Shown here: positions 55,184 through 64,000 of the stretch, piece after piece
Position numbering within the stretch: the stretch's first letter is position 1
Layout: the number at the start of each line of letters is the position of its first letter
Assembly: GCA_963827155.1 (NCBI GenBank)
Contig: CAWGZV010000002.1
Span: forward strand, 1,178,001 to 1,242,000
DNA: 64,000 nt
Reading direction: 5' to 3'
Origin: UTCFX2 sp963827155
GTDB lineage: Bacteria > Chloroflexota > Anaerolineae > Anaerolineales > UBA4823
Notes under the pieces: model-generated
The model's database searches: none
What the model was told of the DNA's origin: nothing
What the model saw: only the letters and a program-made list of their open reading frames with translations
Made by a program: the position numbers and the translations under genes

Positions 55184-55332
55184 TAACGCGAAGTCCGCAA
55201 AGATCGCGAAGAAAGAACATATATTTATAATCGCTGATTACCAGGGAGTAAGACCAGTGCCGACCAGGAAATTTCGGCGCGCGGGATCCGCAAGCACCGA
55301 TTTAAATATCTTTGCGAGCTTTGCGTCTAGCA
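55184..55332. repeat. MITE-like inverted-repeat element B
   Basis: Left end AACGCGAAGTCCGCAAAGAT and right end ATCTTTGCGAGCTTTGCGTC are inverted copies of the same AACGCAAAG-type motif as element A, 149 bases overall. A lone half-motif lies at 59964-60005 (AACGCAAAGGGCACAAAGAT). Confidence 0.6.
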
Positions 55333-55394
55333 TGATTAAAAAGAAGGCATATTGTTAATAAGCTAATAAGATACCTGAAATAGAACTTTTGTGC

Positions 55395-55400
55395 TATAAT
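55395..55400 (+). promoter_or_regulatory. Extended -10 promoter of the transposase
   Basis: TGCTATAAT, an extended -10 element, stands about 155 bases before the transposase start and just inside the proposed left end of the IS. Confidence 0.5.
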
Positions 55401-55438
55401 GGGAGGGAGAGTATCTCGCCAAAAGAATCATATTCGTT

Positions 55439-55479
55439 CCTCTTCGTTTTTTTGGCTCCCCTGAAAAAACGAGCAGAGG
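55439..55479. terminator. Hairpin upstream of the transposase
   Basis: CCTCT...CGTTTTTT / AAAAAACG...AGAGG, 8 inner plus 5 outer pairs. It could stop read-through transcription into the IS, as in several IS families. Confidence 0.5.
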
Positions 55480-55556
55480 GAAATAGTTGGATTACCCTCC
55501 TCAGTTTTTCAATTCCTTAATATAATCAGGCCAATCCAGGAAAAAAGGTCTGAGCG

Positions 55557-57152
55557 ATGTTCAAGAAGAACAAACGTCATTTACAACCACCTCTAATCAG
55601 TGAAGTTTCCCATTTACCAGAAAGTCAGTTATTACGCCTGGAGCGCTCCTGGGCAGGCGTTTTTTATCGAGAAGTATTCTCCCGCCTCGACGAGAGTGCT
55701 TTCGCATGCCTGTATTCGGATCTGCCTTCTCGACCCAATATTCCGGTCAATGTGCTGGTGGGACTGGAATTCCTGAAATCCGGGTTTGGCTGGAGTGATG
55801 AGGAGCTGTATGATGAATTTCTTTACAATGTGCAGGTGCGTTACGCCCTGGGATACCACGAGTTGGGGGTAGGCGAGTTTGATTTACGGACGTTATATTA
55901 CTTTCGCCAGCGATTGGGCCAGTATATGCAGAAGGAAGGGATCAACCTGCTGGAGCGGGCCTTCGAGCAGATAACCGATGAACAGCTGGCCAAATTTCAG
56001 TTGAAAACTGGTAAGCAGCGCGTGGACAGCACCCAAATTGCCAGTAATATCCGCCAGCATGGTCGTCTGCAATTGCTAGTGGAAGTGCTCCAACGAGTGT
56101 CAAGGATGCTAAACGAAGCTGACCAGGCCCATTATGCCGAACGGTTGCAACCCTTTATGCGAGGCCACCCTGGCTGGTATGTCTATCAGATGAAGCAATC
56201 TGAGTTTCCCGAGCACATTCGACGGGTCGGATTGATCATGCATCAATTGCTGGTGGAATTGAAACCGAATTATGCCCAGTGTAAAGAATATCAGGTCCTC
56301 GAACGGGTATTTGGTGAACACTACCGCTTGGAAAAAGCCGGAGTGGTCCCCAAAGCCCAGAAAGAGTTGGGGGCTTGCAGTCTACAATCCCCGGACGATT
56401 GGGAAGCCACCATCCGAGATGTCGGCAGCGGGTTGAAGCAAGGCTATGTGGCTAATCTAGCCGAAACCTGCGATCCAGACAACCCCTTTCAGCTGATCAC
56501 TAAGATCCAGGTGGCGCCTAACAGCACCGATGATGGAAAACTCCTGTTGCAAGCCTTACCGAATCTAGCCGAGCGGACGGATTTGGATACCCTCTATACC
56601 GATGGTGGCTATGGTGGAGCAGAGTTAGATCAATCCCTGACGGATAAAGGGATTGCTTTGTTTCAAACCGGGATCCGCGGGAAGAAACTAGGTCAGGACA
56701 AGCTGAGTTTTTATCATTTTTCCATTCATCAAGATGAGCGCGGTCAACCCACTCAAATGACCTGCCCAAATGGACAAATGGCACCGGTTGAAGTCGGTAG
56801 CCAGAAGAAAGGCTATGTTGCCCGGTTTTCCGTCTCCATTTGCGAGACCTGCTCCTTCCATCAGGCTGGAAAATGCCCAACCCGCTTTCGAAAGAGGAAG
56901 CAGTTTTATGGTTTGTATTTCCTGCCTTCAAAAATGAGGCTTTCCTTGCGACGAGAGCGGAGCAAGTTCTTCCAAAAAACGAAACACAACCCTCGGGCGG
57001 CCGTTGAAGCGACGGTTAGAGCGGTCAAACTGCCCTTCCCGAAGGGCAAGTTGCCTGTGCGAGGCAGGTTTCGAATGTTTTATCTGATGATCGGATCGGC
57101 TGCTCTCAATAATGTGCGACAAATGCAGCGCTATCTGGCTTTGAGCTGCTAA
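55557..57152 (+). CDS. IS1182-family transposase
   Basis: 531 residues, intact. N-terminal domain with LLRLERSWAGVFYREVFSRL, NIPVNVLVGLEFLKSGFGWS and RTLYYFRQRLGQYM (DUF772-like); then the DDE region: KQRVDSTQIASNIRQHGRL carries the first Asp, LDTLYTDGGYGGAELDQ the second and CPTRFRKRKQFYGLYFLP with the nearby Arg/Glu block AAVEATVRAVK the third acid. Length and order fit IS1182. Catalyses DNA cut-and-paste of the element. Confidence 0.9.
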   Translation: MFKKNKRHLQPPLISEVSHLPESQLLRLERSWAGVFYREVFSRLDESAFACLYSDLPSRPNIPVNVLVGLEFLKSGFGWSDEELYDEFLYNVQVRYALGYHELGVGEFDLRTLYYFRQRLGQYMQKEGINLLERAFEQITDEQLAKFQLKTGKQRVDSTQIASNIRQHGRLQLLVEVLQRVSRMLNEADQAHYAERLQPFMRGHPGWYVYQMKQSEFPEHIRRVGLIMHQLLVELKPNYAQCKEYQVLERVFGEHYRLEKAGVVPKAQKELGACSLQSPDDWEATIRDVGSGLKQGYVANLAETCDPDNPFQLITKIQVAPNSTDDGKLLLQALPNLAERTDLDTLYTDGGYGGAELDQSLTDKGIALFQTGIRGKKLGQDKLSFYHFSIHQDERGQPTQMTCPNGQMAPVEVGSQKKGYVARFSVSICETCSFHQAGKCPTRFRKRKQFYGLYFLPSKMRLSLRRERSKFFQKTKHNPRAAVEATVRAVKLPFPKGKLPVRGRFRMFYLMIGSAALNNVRQMQRYLALSC

Positions 57153-57177
57153 AGTCTACCCTCAGTTTCCTGGTATC

Positions 57178-57598
57178 AATTTTGCGAAAGGTACCATTCT
57201 GTATCATTACGTGCATTTTGACTGCTATAGGGCTTTCAAACCTTAGTTCTTGCAGGGGAGTCTTTTTTTTGGAACGAATGTCGGTCTGAGCGCATAAAAA
57301 CTGCACCCGCCCCAGGCCGCTCGAGACCGTATCGGTAAGATCCTGGCGGCAAGCTCAGGTTAACCATGTCTATTTGAAAAAGGAGATTCATTCGAGATCA
57401 TAAATTCATCCAAAGTGCTGGATGATATTATTCAGATAAATAGGAGTAAAATTATAGTCTATCTATGCTGTTGGTTGCCAGATTTTGCAGTGAATTCTGG
57501 ATAAGAGCTAAATCTTCAAGGTGGGACGATCTATGGATAACACATTCAGCCGGCTTGTTGGTCGAAATTGCTCAGCGTTTAGGGAGAGCGAGTTGAAA
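57178..57598. other. Intergenic, no gene recognised
   Basis: About 420 bases from the IS right end to the beta-helix gene; nothing recognised. Confidence 0.4.
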
Positions 57599-58954
57599 AT
57601 GATGATCATCAAATTTGGGATGATTTTCATTTTGATGATGGTCACAATCATGGGATTTTCTCCAGCGTATTCTGCTCCGGAACAGCCCAACGCCCCGGCG
57701 AATACAATCACGGTAAACAGCCACCTGGATACCTCCGGAGATGGAGGCATTTGCACGCTGCGCGACGCGATTAATGCCGCGAACAGCAACGCTGCGGCAG
57801 GGGGCTGCCCGGCTGGAGCTCCCTACCCCGCAATGGATACGATCAACATCCCCTTTTCGAGCCTTTTCTGCAAGATAAACCCCTGCACGATCATTCTATC
57901 GAGCCCGCTGCCGACCGTGATCGAAGATGTAACGATCCAGGGTACCGGCACCTGGACCCCAGTTGTCAGCGGGGCATACACCTATCGAGTTTTTAACTTA
58001 GGTGGTGTGGTCGTCAATATCTCCAATATTAACATTATCCGCGGAAATGCTGCAGGAACCAGCACCGCAGGCTACGGAGGCGCGATCCTCACCTCGGATT
58101 TGGATACTACCTTGCAGGTCAGCAGTGTCGGCTTTTATGAAAACCATGCCCAGACCCGCGGCGGCGCGATCTATGTGCCCGGCGGGACCGTTACGATCAA
58201 TAATTCCTCGTTTTCCGGAAACACGGTCGATTATTACGGCGGCGCCATCGACCAGACCGGCGGGGTGCTGATCATCACCGCGAGCACTTTGTCGGGCAAT
58301 TCTGCTGGAGATGGGGGCGCCCTCGAAGTTCAGAGCGCGAGCGATACCCGCCTGACGAATGTAACGATCAGCGGAAATAAGGCGAATGGGCGCGGAGGCG
58401 GCATCTCCAGAATTGGCACCACCTACAGCTTCAGCATGAACAACGTGACGGTCACCAACAATACGGCGGATTTTGATAACAACGCCGGAGGGGACGGCGG
58501 CGGGATCTACCGGGGCGGCGGCACTGTGGTGGTGAGCAACTCGATCATCGCCGGGAACTTCGATACCCCAAACAATTCCGGGGCAGGGACGATCAACCCG
58601 GACTGCGCCGGGACGGTGACCTCATTCGGCTTCAACCTGATCGGTTCAGGAGAAGGCTGCGCCGGCTTTACCAACGGGGTCAACGGGGATAAGGTTGGGA
58701 CGAACGCCAATCTCATCAACCCCTTGCTCAACGCGCTGGGGAGCTTTGGCGGTTTCACGCCGACCCAGCCACCGCTGCCGTACAGCCCGGCGATCGACGC
58801 CGGCAATCCTCTGACGCCAGGCGGAGGCGGGTTTGGGGCGTGTGCGGCGGTCGACCAGCGGGGCGGGTCGAGGCCGCAAGGTTCGCAGTGCGATATCGGG
58901 GCAGCCGAAGGGGTTTATGGGACTGCGAGCTATTTGCCGAATATCTTGAAGTGA
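57599..58954 (+). CDS. Secreted CSLREA/right-handed beta-helix protein
   Basis: 451 residues from the ATG at 57599 (GGGAGAGCG upstream), giving a clean signal peptide MMIIKFGMIFILMMVTIMGF to AYSA; two earlier in-frame starts add 22-26 residues. The mature part opens ITVNSHLDTSGDGGICTLRD, a CSLREA-type motif, then parallel beta-helix turns (GGAIYVPGGTVTINNSSFSG, GGALEVQ, NNVTVTNNTA, GGGIYRGGGTVVVSNSIIAG) and a C-terminal SPAIDAGNP...DQRG...CDIGAAE block (choice-of-anchor Q type), ending SYLPNILK. Probably a cell-surface or secreted adhesin or polysaccharide-binding protein. Confidence 0.85.
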   Translation: MMIIKFGMIFILMMVTIMGFSPAYSAPEQPNAPANTITVNSHLDTSGDGGICTLRDAINAANSNAAAGGCPAGAPYPAMDTINIPFSSLFCKINPCTIILSSPLPTVIEDVTIQGTGTWTPVVSGAYTYRVFNLGGVVVNISNINIIRGNAAGTSTAGYGGAILTSDLDTTLQVSSVGFYENHAQTRGGAIYVPGGTVTINNSSFSGNTVDYYGGAIDQTGGVLIITASTLSGNSAGDGGALEVQSASDTRLTNVTISGNKANGRGGGISRIGTTYSFSMNNVTVTNNTADFDNNAGGDGGGIYRGGGTVVVSNSIIAGNFDTPNNSGAGTINPDCAGTVTSFGFNLIGSGEGCAGFTNGVNGDKVGTNANLINPLLNALGSFGGFTPTQPPLPYSPAIDAGNPLTPGGGGFGACAAVDQRGGSRPQGSQCDIGAAEGVYGTASYLPNILK

Positions 58955-59304
58955 TACCGGTGAGTTGAAAAATGACGGAATTGTAATAATTATCCTAAGC
59001 GGACGTTTGGCTTCACCATCTGGTCCCAGGTTTTGAGCACTCCAATGGGATTGTGGTGCGGTGGCGGGATTGGAATCGCTTGCAGGAGAGCATGATCTTT
59101 ACCGAGGATGGAGATAGGATGTAATGCAATATGGTATTCGGCGGCTGAGCAGCCAGGCGGATATGACCGCAGGCGAGCAGAGCAGCAGAAGCCAGCCGTA
59201 AAATCCCCGCTGCTGATCCGAATTCTGGCTCGAGGCATAGTAATTCTGAGCATTAGCGATGGATAATTGCAGAGATGATCGTTTCAGATTTGGGAGGAAC
59301 TCTA
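58955..59304. other. Intergenic, no gene recognised
   Basis: About 350 bases; open frames on the minus strand have no support. Confidence 0.4.
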
Positions 59305-59946
59305 ATGAAGACAATCGACCTTAAGAAAGAGCTGAAATCCTTTTATAAGCCTTCGGCGAAGAAGGTCGAGGCGATCGTGTTGCCGCGCTTCAATTTCTTG
59401 ATGATCGACGGCGCGGTCGAGCCGGGGATGGAGCCGGGGACCTCGCCGCTGTTCGAGGAGAATATGACCGCCCTATACGGGGCAGCATATACCCTAAAGT
59501 TTATGCTCAAACAGCGGGCGGCGAACCCGGTCGATTATCCGGTGATGGCGCTGGAAGGGCTCTGGGATGTGACCGATGGGAAGTTCGATTTCAAGGTCAA
59601 GGACAACTGGGTTTACACGGTGATGATCCTGGTGCCGGAGGTGGTCACTCAGGAGGATTTTGCACAAGGGTTAGCGCAGATGCGGAAGAAGAAGGGCGAC
59701 CTGCCCGGGTTCGCCCGGCTGCGGCTGGCAAGCTTTGAAGAAGGTCTTTGCGTGCAGACGATGCATATTGGACCTTACGCGACTGAGCTTGAGACCCTCG
59801 AGCGAATGCAGGTCTTTATGAAGGAAAACGGCTACCACGACCTGGTTGGAGAGGGGGGTAAGCACCACGAGATCTACCTGGGCGACCCACGCAAGGCTGC
59901 GCCAGAGAAGCTGCAGACGGTGCTGAGACACCCGGTGAGGAGATAA
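59305..59946 (+). CDS. GyrI-like domain protein
   Basis: 213 residues from the ATG at 59305, preceded by GGGAGG. MKTIDLKKELKSFYKPSAKK, VEAIVLPRFNFLMIDGAVEP and VQTMHIGPYATELETLERMQ match the GyrI-like small-molecule-binding family (AraC effector-binding type) in its stand-alone form. It may bind or hydrolyse small toxic compounds; ligand unknown. Confidence 0.87.
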   Translation: MKTIDLKKELKSFYKPSAKKVEAIVLPRFNFLMIDGAVEPGMEPGTSPLFEENMTALYGAAYTLKFMLKQRAANPVDYPVMALEGLWDVTDGKFDFKVKDNWVYTVMILVPEVVTQEDFAQGLAQMRKKKGDLPGFARLRLASFEEGLCVQTMHIGPYATELETLERMQVFMKENGYHDLVGEGGKHHEIYLGDPRKAAPEKLQTVLRHPVRR

Positions 59947-60033
59947 GGGAACAGAGAATTACGGAAAGATTTAAACGCAAAGGGCACAAAGATCGCGAAG
60001 GACACAAAGCTTCCTTGATAAATACTGCCCGAA

Positions 60034-60873
60034 TTATGAATGGGAGAGCGACATCCGAGCGTAGAAAAACTTTTTGTTGAGCTCTGTCGCCAGAACATAG
60101 AGCCCTGTCAGCGCGAGCATTGCAAGCATGAGCTGGGCGGGGATGGGGACAAATCCAAACACAGCCATGAACGGCAGGTAAGGGATGGCGAGGGCAATTG
60201 GGATGACAATCATGGTCGAAACGAGCAAAAGCTTGCCCGGGCGGCTGCGGAAGAAGACATGGCGCGTGCGCACCACCAGGGCGATGACCAGCTCGGTCAG
60301 CAAGGACTCGACAAACCAGCCGGTGCGGAACTCCTCAGGGGAGGCGTGGAATAGCAAGATCAAGGTTCCAAAAGTCAGGAAGTCGAAGATCGAGCTGACC
60401 AGACCAAAAGCCACCATGTAATTACGGATGAATTTGGTGTCCCAGCGGCGGGGTTTCTCCACCATCTCCGGATCAACATTATCGCTGGCGATGGTGACGG
60501 CAGGGATATCGGACAGGAAGTTGTTGAGCAAGATTTGGGGCGCGAGGAGCGGCAGGAACGGTAAGAGCAAGGAGGCGCCCGCCATGCTGAACATATTGCC
60601 GAAATTGGCGCTGATGGTCGTTTGGATGTATTTGATCGTGTTGGCAAAGGTCTCCCGACCCTCATCGATGCCCTGCTGCAGGATGGTCAGGTCTTTCCTC
60701 AGCAAGACGAAGTCGGCGGCATCTTTGGCAACATCGACAGCGGTGTCAACGGAGATCCCCACATCGGCAGCGTGAAGAGCAGGGGCATCGTTGATGCCGT
60801 CGCCCATATAGCCGACCACATGCCCGGTTTTCTTCAAGGCGAGGATGATGCGCTCCTTCTGGTTGGGATCCAC
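60034..60873 (-). CDS. mgtA: MgtA-type P-type ATPase, C-terminal part of a frameshifted gene
   Basis: 279 residues: GYMGDGINDAPALHAADVGI with the hinge motif GDGxNDxP, SVDTAVDVAKDAADFVLLRK, QTTISANFGNMFSMAGASLL and the last membrane helices. The first Met (MDPNQKERIILAL) is internal: upstream bases in this frame read DDALWHLAERTTLFAEV, joined to the N-terminal piece by a one-base change near 60925. Part of a magnesium importer. Confidence 0.85.
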   Translation of the reverse strand: MDPNQKERIILALKKTGHVVGYMGDGINDAPALHAADVGISVDTAVDVAKDAADFVLLRKDLTILQQGIDEGRETFANTIKYIQTTISANFGNMFSMAGASLLLPFLPLLAPQILLNNFLSDIPAVTIASDNVDPEMVEKPRRWDTKFIRNYMVAFGLVSSIFDFLTFGTLILLFHASPEEFRTGWFVESLLTELVIALVVRTRHVFFRSRPGKLLLVSTMIVIPIALAIPYLPFMAVFGFVPIPAQLMLAMLALTGLYVLATELNKKFFYARMSLSHS

Positions 60874-60895
60874 TTCAGCGAAGAGCGTGGTGCGT

Positions 60896-62638
60896 TCAGC
60901 CAGGTGCCAGAGGGCATCGTCGCGGCAGGTCGTTTAATTGGCTCCCGGTGAGCACGCCCTGGAGCGGCAACCCCACCGCCTCTGCCACATGCCTGGCGAC
61001 TTTCTCATTATCGCCGGTGATAATCTTCAGCTGGACCCCCCGCAGCGACAAATCGAGGATGACTTGCTGGACATCGGGCTTCGGCGGATCGAAAAAGAGC
61101 AGGAAGCCGGCGAAGGCGAGGCCGTTTTCATCCGATGAGGAGTAACAGCCCGTGCAAACTTCGACGGGCTTCACCGCCAGGCCGAGGACACGGAAGCCTT
61201 TTTCGCTCCATTCTCCATATTTCTGCTCGATCTCCGCCCGTGCTTTGTCATCCAAGGCAATTTCGCCAGCATCGGTCTGGAGGCTGGTGCAGATGCTCAG
61301 GATATTCGCCAGGGCGCCTTTGGTGATGAGGGTGCGCTCGCCCTGGATACCGGCAACGACCACACTCAGGCGCTTGCGCACAAAATCATAAGGGATTTCG
61401 TCCACCTTCTGCTCTTCGCCAGCATCCGCCCCAGCCTTCTGCGAAGCCGCCTGGATGGCATCATCCAGCGGGTTGCTCAGCCCGGTCTGGTAGCGAGCGT
61501 TGAGGTAGGCGTGATGCAAGACAGCCACCGAAGGCTGACCCGCCGGATCGAAGGCGCCGTCGAGGCTGACAACGCCTTCTGTAAGGGTGCCGGTTTTATC
61601 GGTGCAGAGCACATCCATGCTGCCGAAGTTCTCGATGGAGGTGAGGCGGCGCACGATCACGCCGCGCTTCGCCATCTTCTGGGCACCATGTGAGAGGGTG
61701 ATGCTGATAATAGCGGGGAGCAGCTCGGGCGTCAAGCCAACCGCCAGCGCCAGCGAGAATAGGAGCGTGTCTAAGAACGGCTTGGAAAGAAAGAGATTTA
61801 CTGCCAGGACGATGATCACCATCACGAGCATGACCTGCGTAAGCAGGTTGCCGAAACGGCGGATGCCGCGTTCGAACTCGGTCTCCGGCGGGCGCAGCCT
61901 GAGCCGCTCTGCGACCTGTCCAAAGACGGTGTCCTTTCCGGTTTGGACGACCAGAACCTGGGCCGCGCCGCTGCCGACGTTGGTGCCCATGAAGACACAG
62001 TTGACCCGCTCCGCCAGGCTGGCATTCGCAGCGGCGGTGGCGGGCATCTTCTCAACCGGGAAGGTCTCACCGGTCAGGACAGCCTGGTGGACGAAAAAGT
62101 CATTGGCCTCCAGCACGACCCCGTCTGCCGGGATCAGGCTGCCCGCCGAGAGGGAGACCACATCGCCTGGGACGACCTGCTCAGAGGGCAGGGTCTGCAG
62201 CTTTCCAGCACGCAGGACATTCGATTTAATCGTAACCTGCGAGCGCAGCTTCTCCACGGCGTTGCTGGCATTGTATTCCTGGACGAAGCCGAGGATCGTG
62301 CTGCCGAACACGATGGCAAGGACGATGGCGGCATCCACCCACTCTCCCACGACTCCGGAAACAATCGCGGCAAATATCAGTATGAGAACGAGCGGGCTTT
62401 TAAACTGGCTCAGGAGCAAGCGCAAGGCAGTGGCTTTCCGCTGAGCTCGGATCGTGTTTGGTCCGTAGAGCTTGAGCCTCTGCTCGGCTTCCTCAGGTTG
62501 GAGACCGTCCTCCGAAGCGCCCAGGGAGGAGAGGAGCTTATCGAGGGGAAGGCTCCAGTAGGCTTCTGGGGTTGCCAGAGCGTTTTGCTGTCCCGCTTTG
62601 ATCGGTTCTCTGGTTGTAGGATTTGAGGCAGGCTGCAT
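60896..62638 (-). CDS. mgtA: MgtA-type P-type ATPase, N-terminal part of a frameshifted gene
   Basis: 580 residues: cation-ATPase N-domain (LDKLLSSLGASEDGLQPEEA), actuator motif VLTGETFPVEK, phosphorylation site LCTDKTGTLTEG with the acceptor Asp, and the nucleotide-binding domain up to TGDNEKVARHVAEAVGL. The ending NDLPRRCPLAPG is out of frame. With the C-terminal piece the gene spans 60034-62638, about 867 residues, the usual size of MgtA/MgtB, which import Mg2+ at the cost of ATP. No magnesium leader or riboswitch was recognised upstream. Confidence 0.87.
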   Translation of the reverse strand: MQPASNPTTREPIKAGQQNALATPEAYWSLPLDKLLSSLGASEDGLQPEEAEQRLKLYGPNTIRAQRKATALRLLLSQFKSPLVLILIFAAIVSGVVGEWVDAAIVLAIVFGSTILGFVQEYNASNAVEKLRSQVTIKSNVLRAGKLQTLPSEQVVPGDVVSLSAGSLIPADGVVLEANDFFVHQAVLTGETFPVEKMPATAAANASLAERVNCVFMGTNVGSGAAQVLVVQTGKDTVFGQVAERLRLRPPETEFERGIRRFGNLLTQVMLVMVIIVLAVNLFLSKPFLDTLLFSLALAVGLTPELLPAIISITLSHGAQKMAKRGVIVRRLTSIENFGSMDVLCTDKTGTLTEGVVSLDGAFDPAGQPSVAVLHHAYLNARYQTGLSNPLDDAIQAASQKAGADAGEEQKVDEIPYDFVRKRLSVVVAGIQGERTLITKGALANILSICTSLQTDAGEIALDDKARAEIEQKYGEWSEKGFRVLGLAVKPVEVCTGCYSSSDENGLAFAGFLLFFDPPKPDVQQVILDLSLRGVQLKIITGDNEKVARHVAEAVGLPLQGVLTGSQLNDLPRRCPLAPG

Positions 62639-63031
62639 AAGCTAATACCTCAGGTCCTATTATCTCATATCCGTGGAAAATCGGATGCTTATCATTTTTA
62701 GAAACTACCTACATGGATCCGATAAGCAGCTTATTTTTGGATGAGCGTGCAACCCGAAAATATCCAAGGCGCTGCACTTTTTATTCTTGAGTTTGCGGCA
62801 TTCAATTCTGTTAGAATCAATAGACGATCAGGCGATTTAAGGGATGGCATTCCTTAATCAGGTCTAAAGGACGCAGTCCAACCTGCTGAGCATTAGCGGA
62901 AACCGGTTCGAAGTACAGGATCATAGGAATCAATTGGATCAATGCCAAATTTCTAAGCATGGAGACCTACCATAAGAAATATGCCTGAGGTTTACTGATT
63001 ACCGGACCAAAAGTGGGAGAAGGAAGATGAA
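62639..63031. other. Intergenic between divergent genes, no gene recognised
   Basis: About 390 bases; it should hold the promoter for the P-type ATPase. Nothing recognised. Confidence 0.4.
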
Positions 63032-63364
63032 ATGAGCGAGAAACAGGACGCGGAGCTAGAGCAGCGGAAGCAAACCCGCCGAGAACTGGAACAGAAACAG
63101 GAGCAGGACCGAAAATTGCGGCAAGTGGAACAAATCCAACTAGAGAAACAGCAGGAAGAGGCCCGAAAGCTGCGCCGGCAGGAGCAGGAGAAGCTGGATC
63201 AGGAGCAGGGCAAGCAGGGAAAATCTCGGATCGAGGTGCAGGAGCAGCTGGACGTGGAACAGGTAAAGAAGGAAAAGACTTGCGGCCAGAAGCAGGATCA
63301 AATCGATCTCCAAACAGAACAAGTGCGAAGAACGCAGCAGCATGAGGAGGACAAGAAGAGATAA
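63032..63364 (+). CDS. Highly charged coiled-coil protein
   Basis: 110 residues, almost all Glu, Gln, Lys, Arg, Asp and Leu, with heptad-like spacing over the whole length; one Cys near residue 86. AAGGAAG precedes the ATG. Low-complexity composition prevents any family call; it may be a long single helix or coiled coil. Confidence 0.55.
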   Translation: MSEKQDAELEQRKQTRRELEQKQEQDRKLRQVEQIQLEKQQEEARKLRRQEQEKLDQEQGKQGKSRIEVQEQLDVEQVKKEKTCGQKQDQIDLQTEQVRRTQQHEEDKKR

Positions 63365-64000
63365 TATCCCGGGGACAAGAAAGGACGCTCAGCTAAAGGG
63401 CTGCCAGGGGTGATTTGCGCTGAGGAAGAAAGTTAGGCGAAACAAATTCGTTTTTTGGGGATACAAGCCAAAGTACCAGCGGCACAATGCCGCAGGTTGG
63501 GGAAATTGTGCAGCGTCCGTAAAGCCCCTTCCGATAGGAAGGGGAGGCTGAAAGAACGTTTCTTTCTCTCTTGACGTAAATGCCGATGACAGCAATTTGG
63601 GAGAGGTGAATTAACAACACCCCTAAAGTACGAGGGCAACAATTCGGGGGATAGTTTGGGCTTATTCTCTCATAAATTGACGCAAGAAAAGAAATTTTAG
63701 ATATTAAGAGGTTCCTAGTGTTCCGTCAATGGTGATTCTCATAATTAGATAAGCTGGCAGACGGAATACTTTAAGGTTTGCCCAACTATCGACTTGCCTG
63801 TTTCAAACTTTACAATCAGGCTGGACAAAGCACTAGGTACAGTTTAATATCATGAACATATCTGCATCAGGTCACAATTTGGGGGTGCACTACATCTTAA
63901 CTCGCATTCTCCACTGTGAATATCCGAGCGCACTTTCATCTGTGGGATTAGCCCGATATTTAGCAATGTTGGCATTTTATGTTGGGCTTCTATAGGTTCT
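63365..64000. other. Intergenic, no gene recognised
   Basis: About 640 bases to the window end. A perfect hairpin (CCCCTTCC, loop GATA, GGAAGGGG) lies at 63525-63544. Minus-strand open frames overlap one another and look accidental. Confidence 0.45.

Larger units (their letters stand above)
55370..57177 (+). mobile_element. IS1182-type insertion sequence
   Basis: Contains an intact transposase. The ends are proposed from an imperfect inverted pair GATACCTGAAATAGA (left) and, reverse-complemented, GATACCAGGAAACTGA (right); the exact ends and target duplication are uncertain. A long AT-rich hairpin at 55439-55479 lies between the left end and the gene. Confidence 0.6.

Noticed and set aside
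62890..62930. tRNA-like GGTTCGAAGT segment
   Set aside because: No matching acceptor, D or anticodon stems around it.

Overview
The window looks like a chromosomal contig from an uncultured member of the Chloroflexota, probably Anaerolineae. The evidence is indirect: secreted and membrane proteins with Pro/Thr-rich linkers, several F420-type (Ddn-fold) nitroreductases, a MalT-like LuxR regulator, C_GCAxxG_C_C proteins, CSLREA-type beta-helix proteins and dispersed REP-like palindromes. No rRNA, tRNA, origin or CRISPR array was seen.

Layout. 0-7.4 kb: a tight + strand set (large PEP-carboxylase-like protein, coiled-coil protein, membrane protein with a roadblock-like region and SH3 domain, Ras-like GTPase, and a histidine-kinase homologue lacking its catalytic residues), with an F420-type reductase behind it. 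8-20 kb: small membrane or secreted proteins, cupin, isoprenylcysteine-methyltransferase-like protein, DHFR-like protein, a large secreted metalloprotease/VWA/EF-hand gene broken by frameshifts, an AAC(6')-like acetyltransferase, a RAYT remnant between REP palindromes, and a phospholipase-D-like gene. 19.6-25.8 kb: a FixH-like/polyferredoxin pair, two tandem AlaDH/PNT-like dehydrogenases and an array of eleven 51-bp repeats. 25.8-42.8 kb: ordinary small metabolic genes (Ddn-like, flavodoxin-like oxidoreductase, phosphatase, DUF3597, GYD, SRPBCC, TrmO, DsrE, Yip1, saccharopine-dehydrogenase-like) and a MalT-like regulator.

43-48 kb is an AT-rich defence patch: an AbiEi/AbiEii-type module behind a perfect palindromic operator, sitting between two copies of the 3' end of a SnoaL-like gene, followed by a broken AbiTii-domain gene. 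48-64 kb: a secreted protein of unknown function flanked by the 3' end of a fatty-acyl-CoA ligase and a decayed copy of that end, a YcaQ-like protein, two tandem secreted paralogues, an IS1182-type insertion sequence, a CSLREA beta-helix protein, a GyrI-like protein, an MgtA-type P-type ATPase and a charged coiled-coil protein.

A striking property is the number of single-base frameshifts in genes that are otherwise well conserved (kinase homologue, VWA protein, PLD, lipoprotein, VOC, MalT-like, DsrE, DUF6326, AbiTii, secreted paralogue, MgtA). Either the consensus carries many indel errors or the genome is decaying; gene pieces given below should be read with that in mind.
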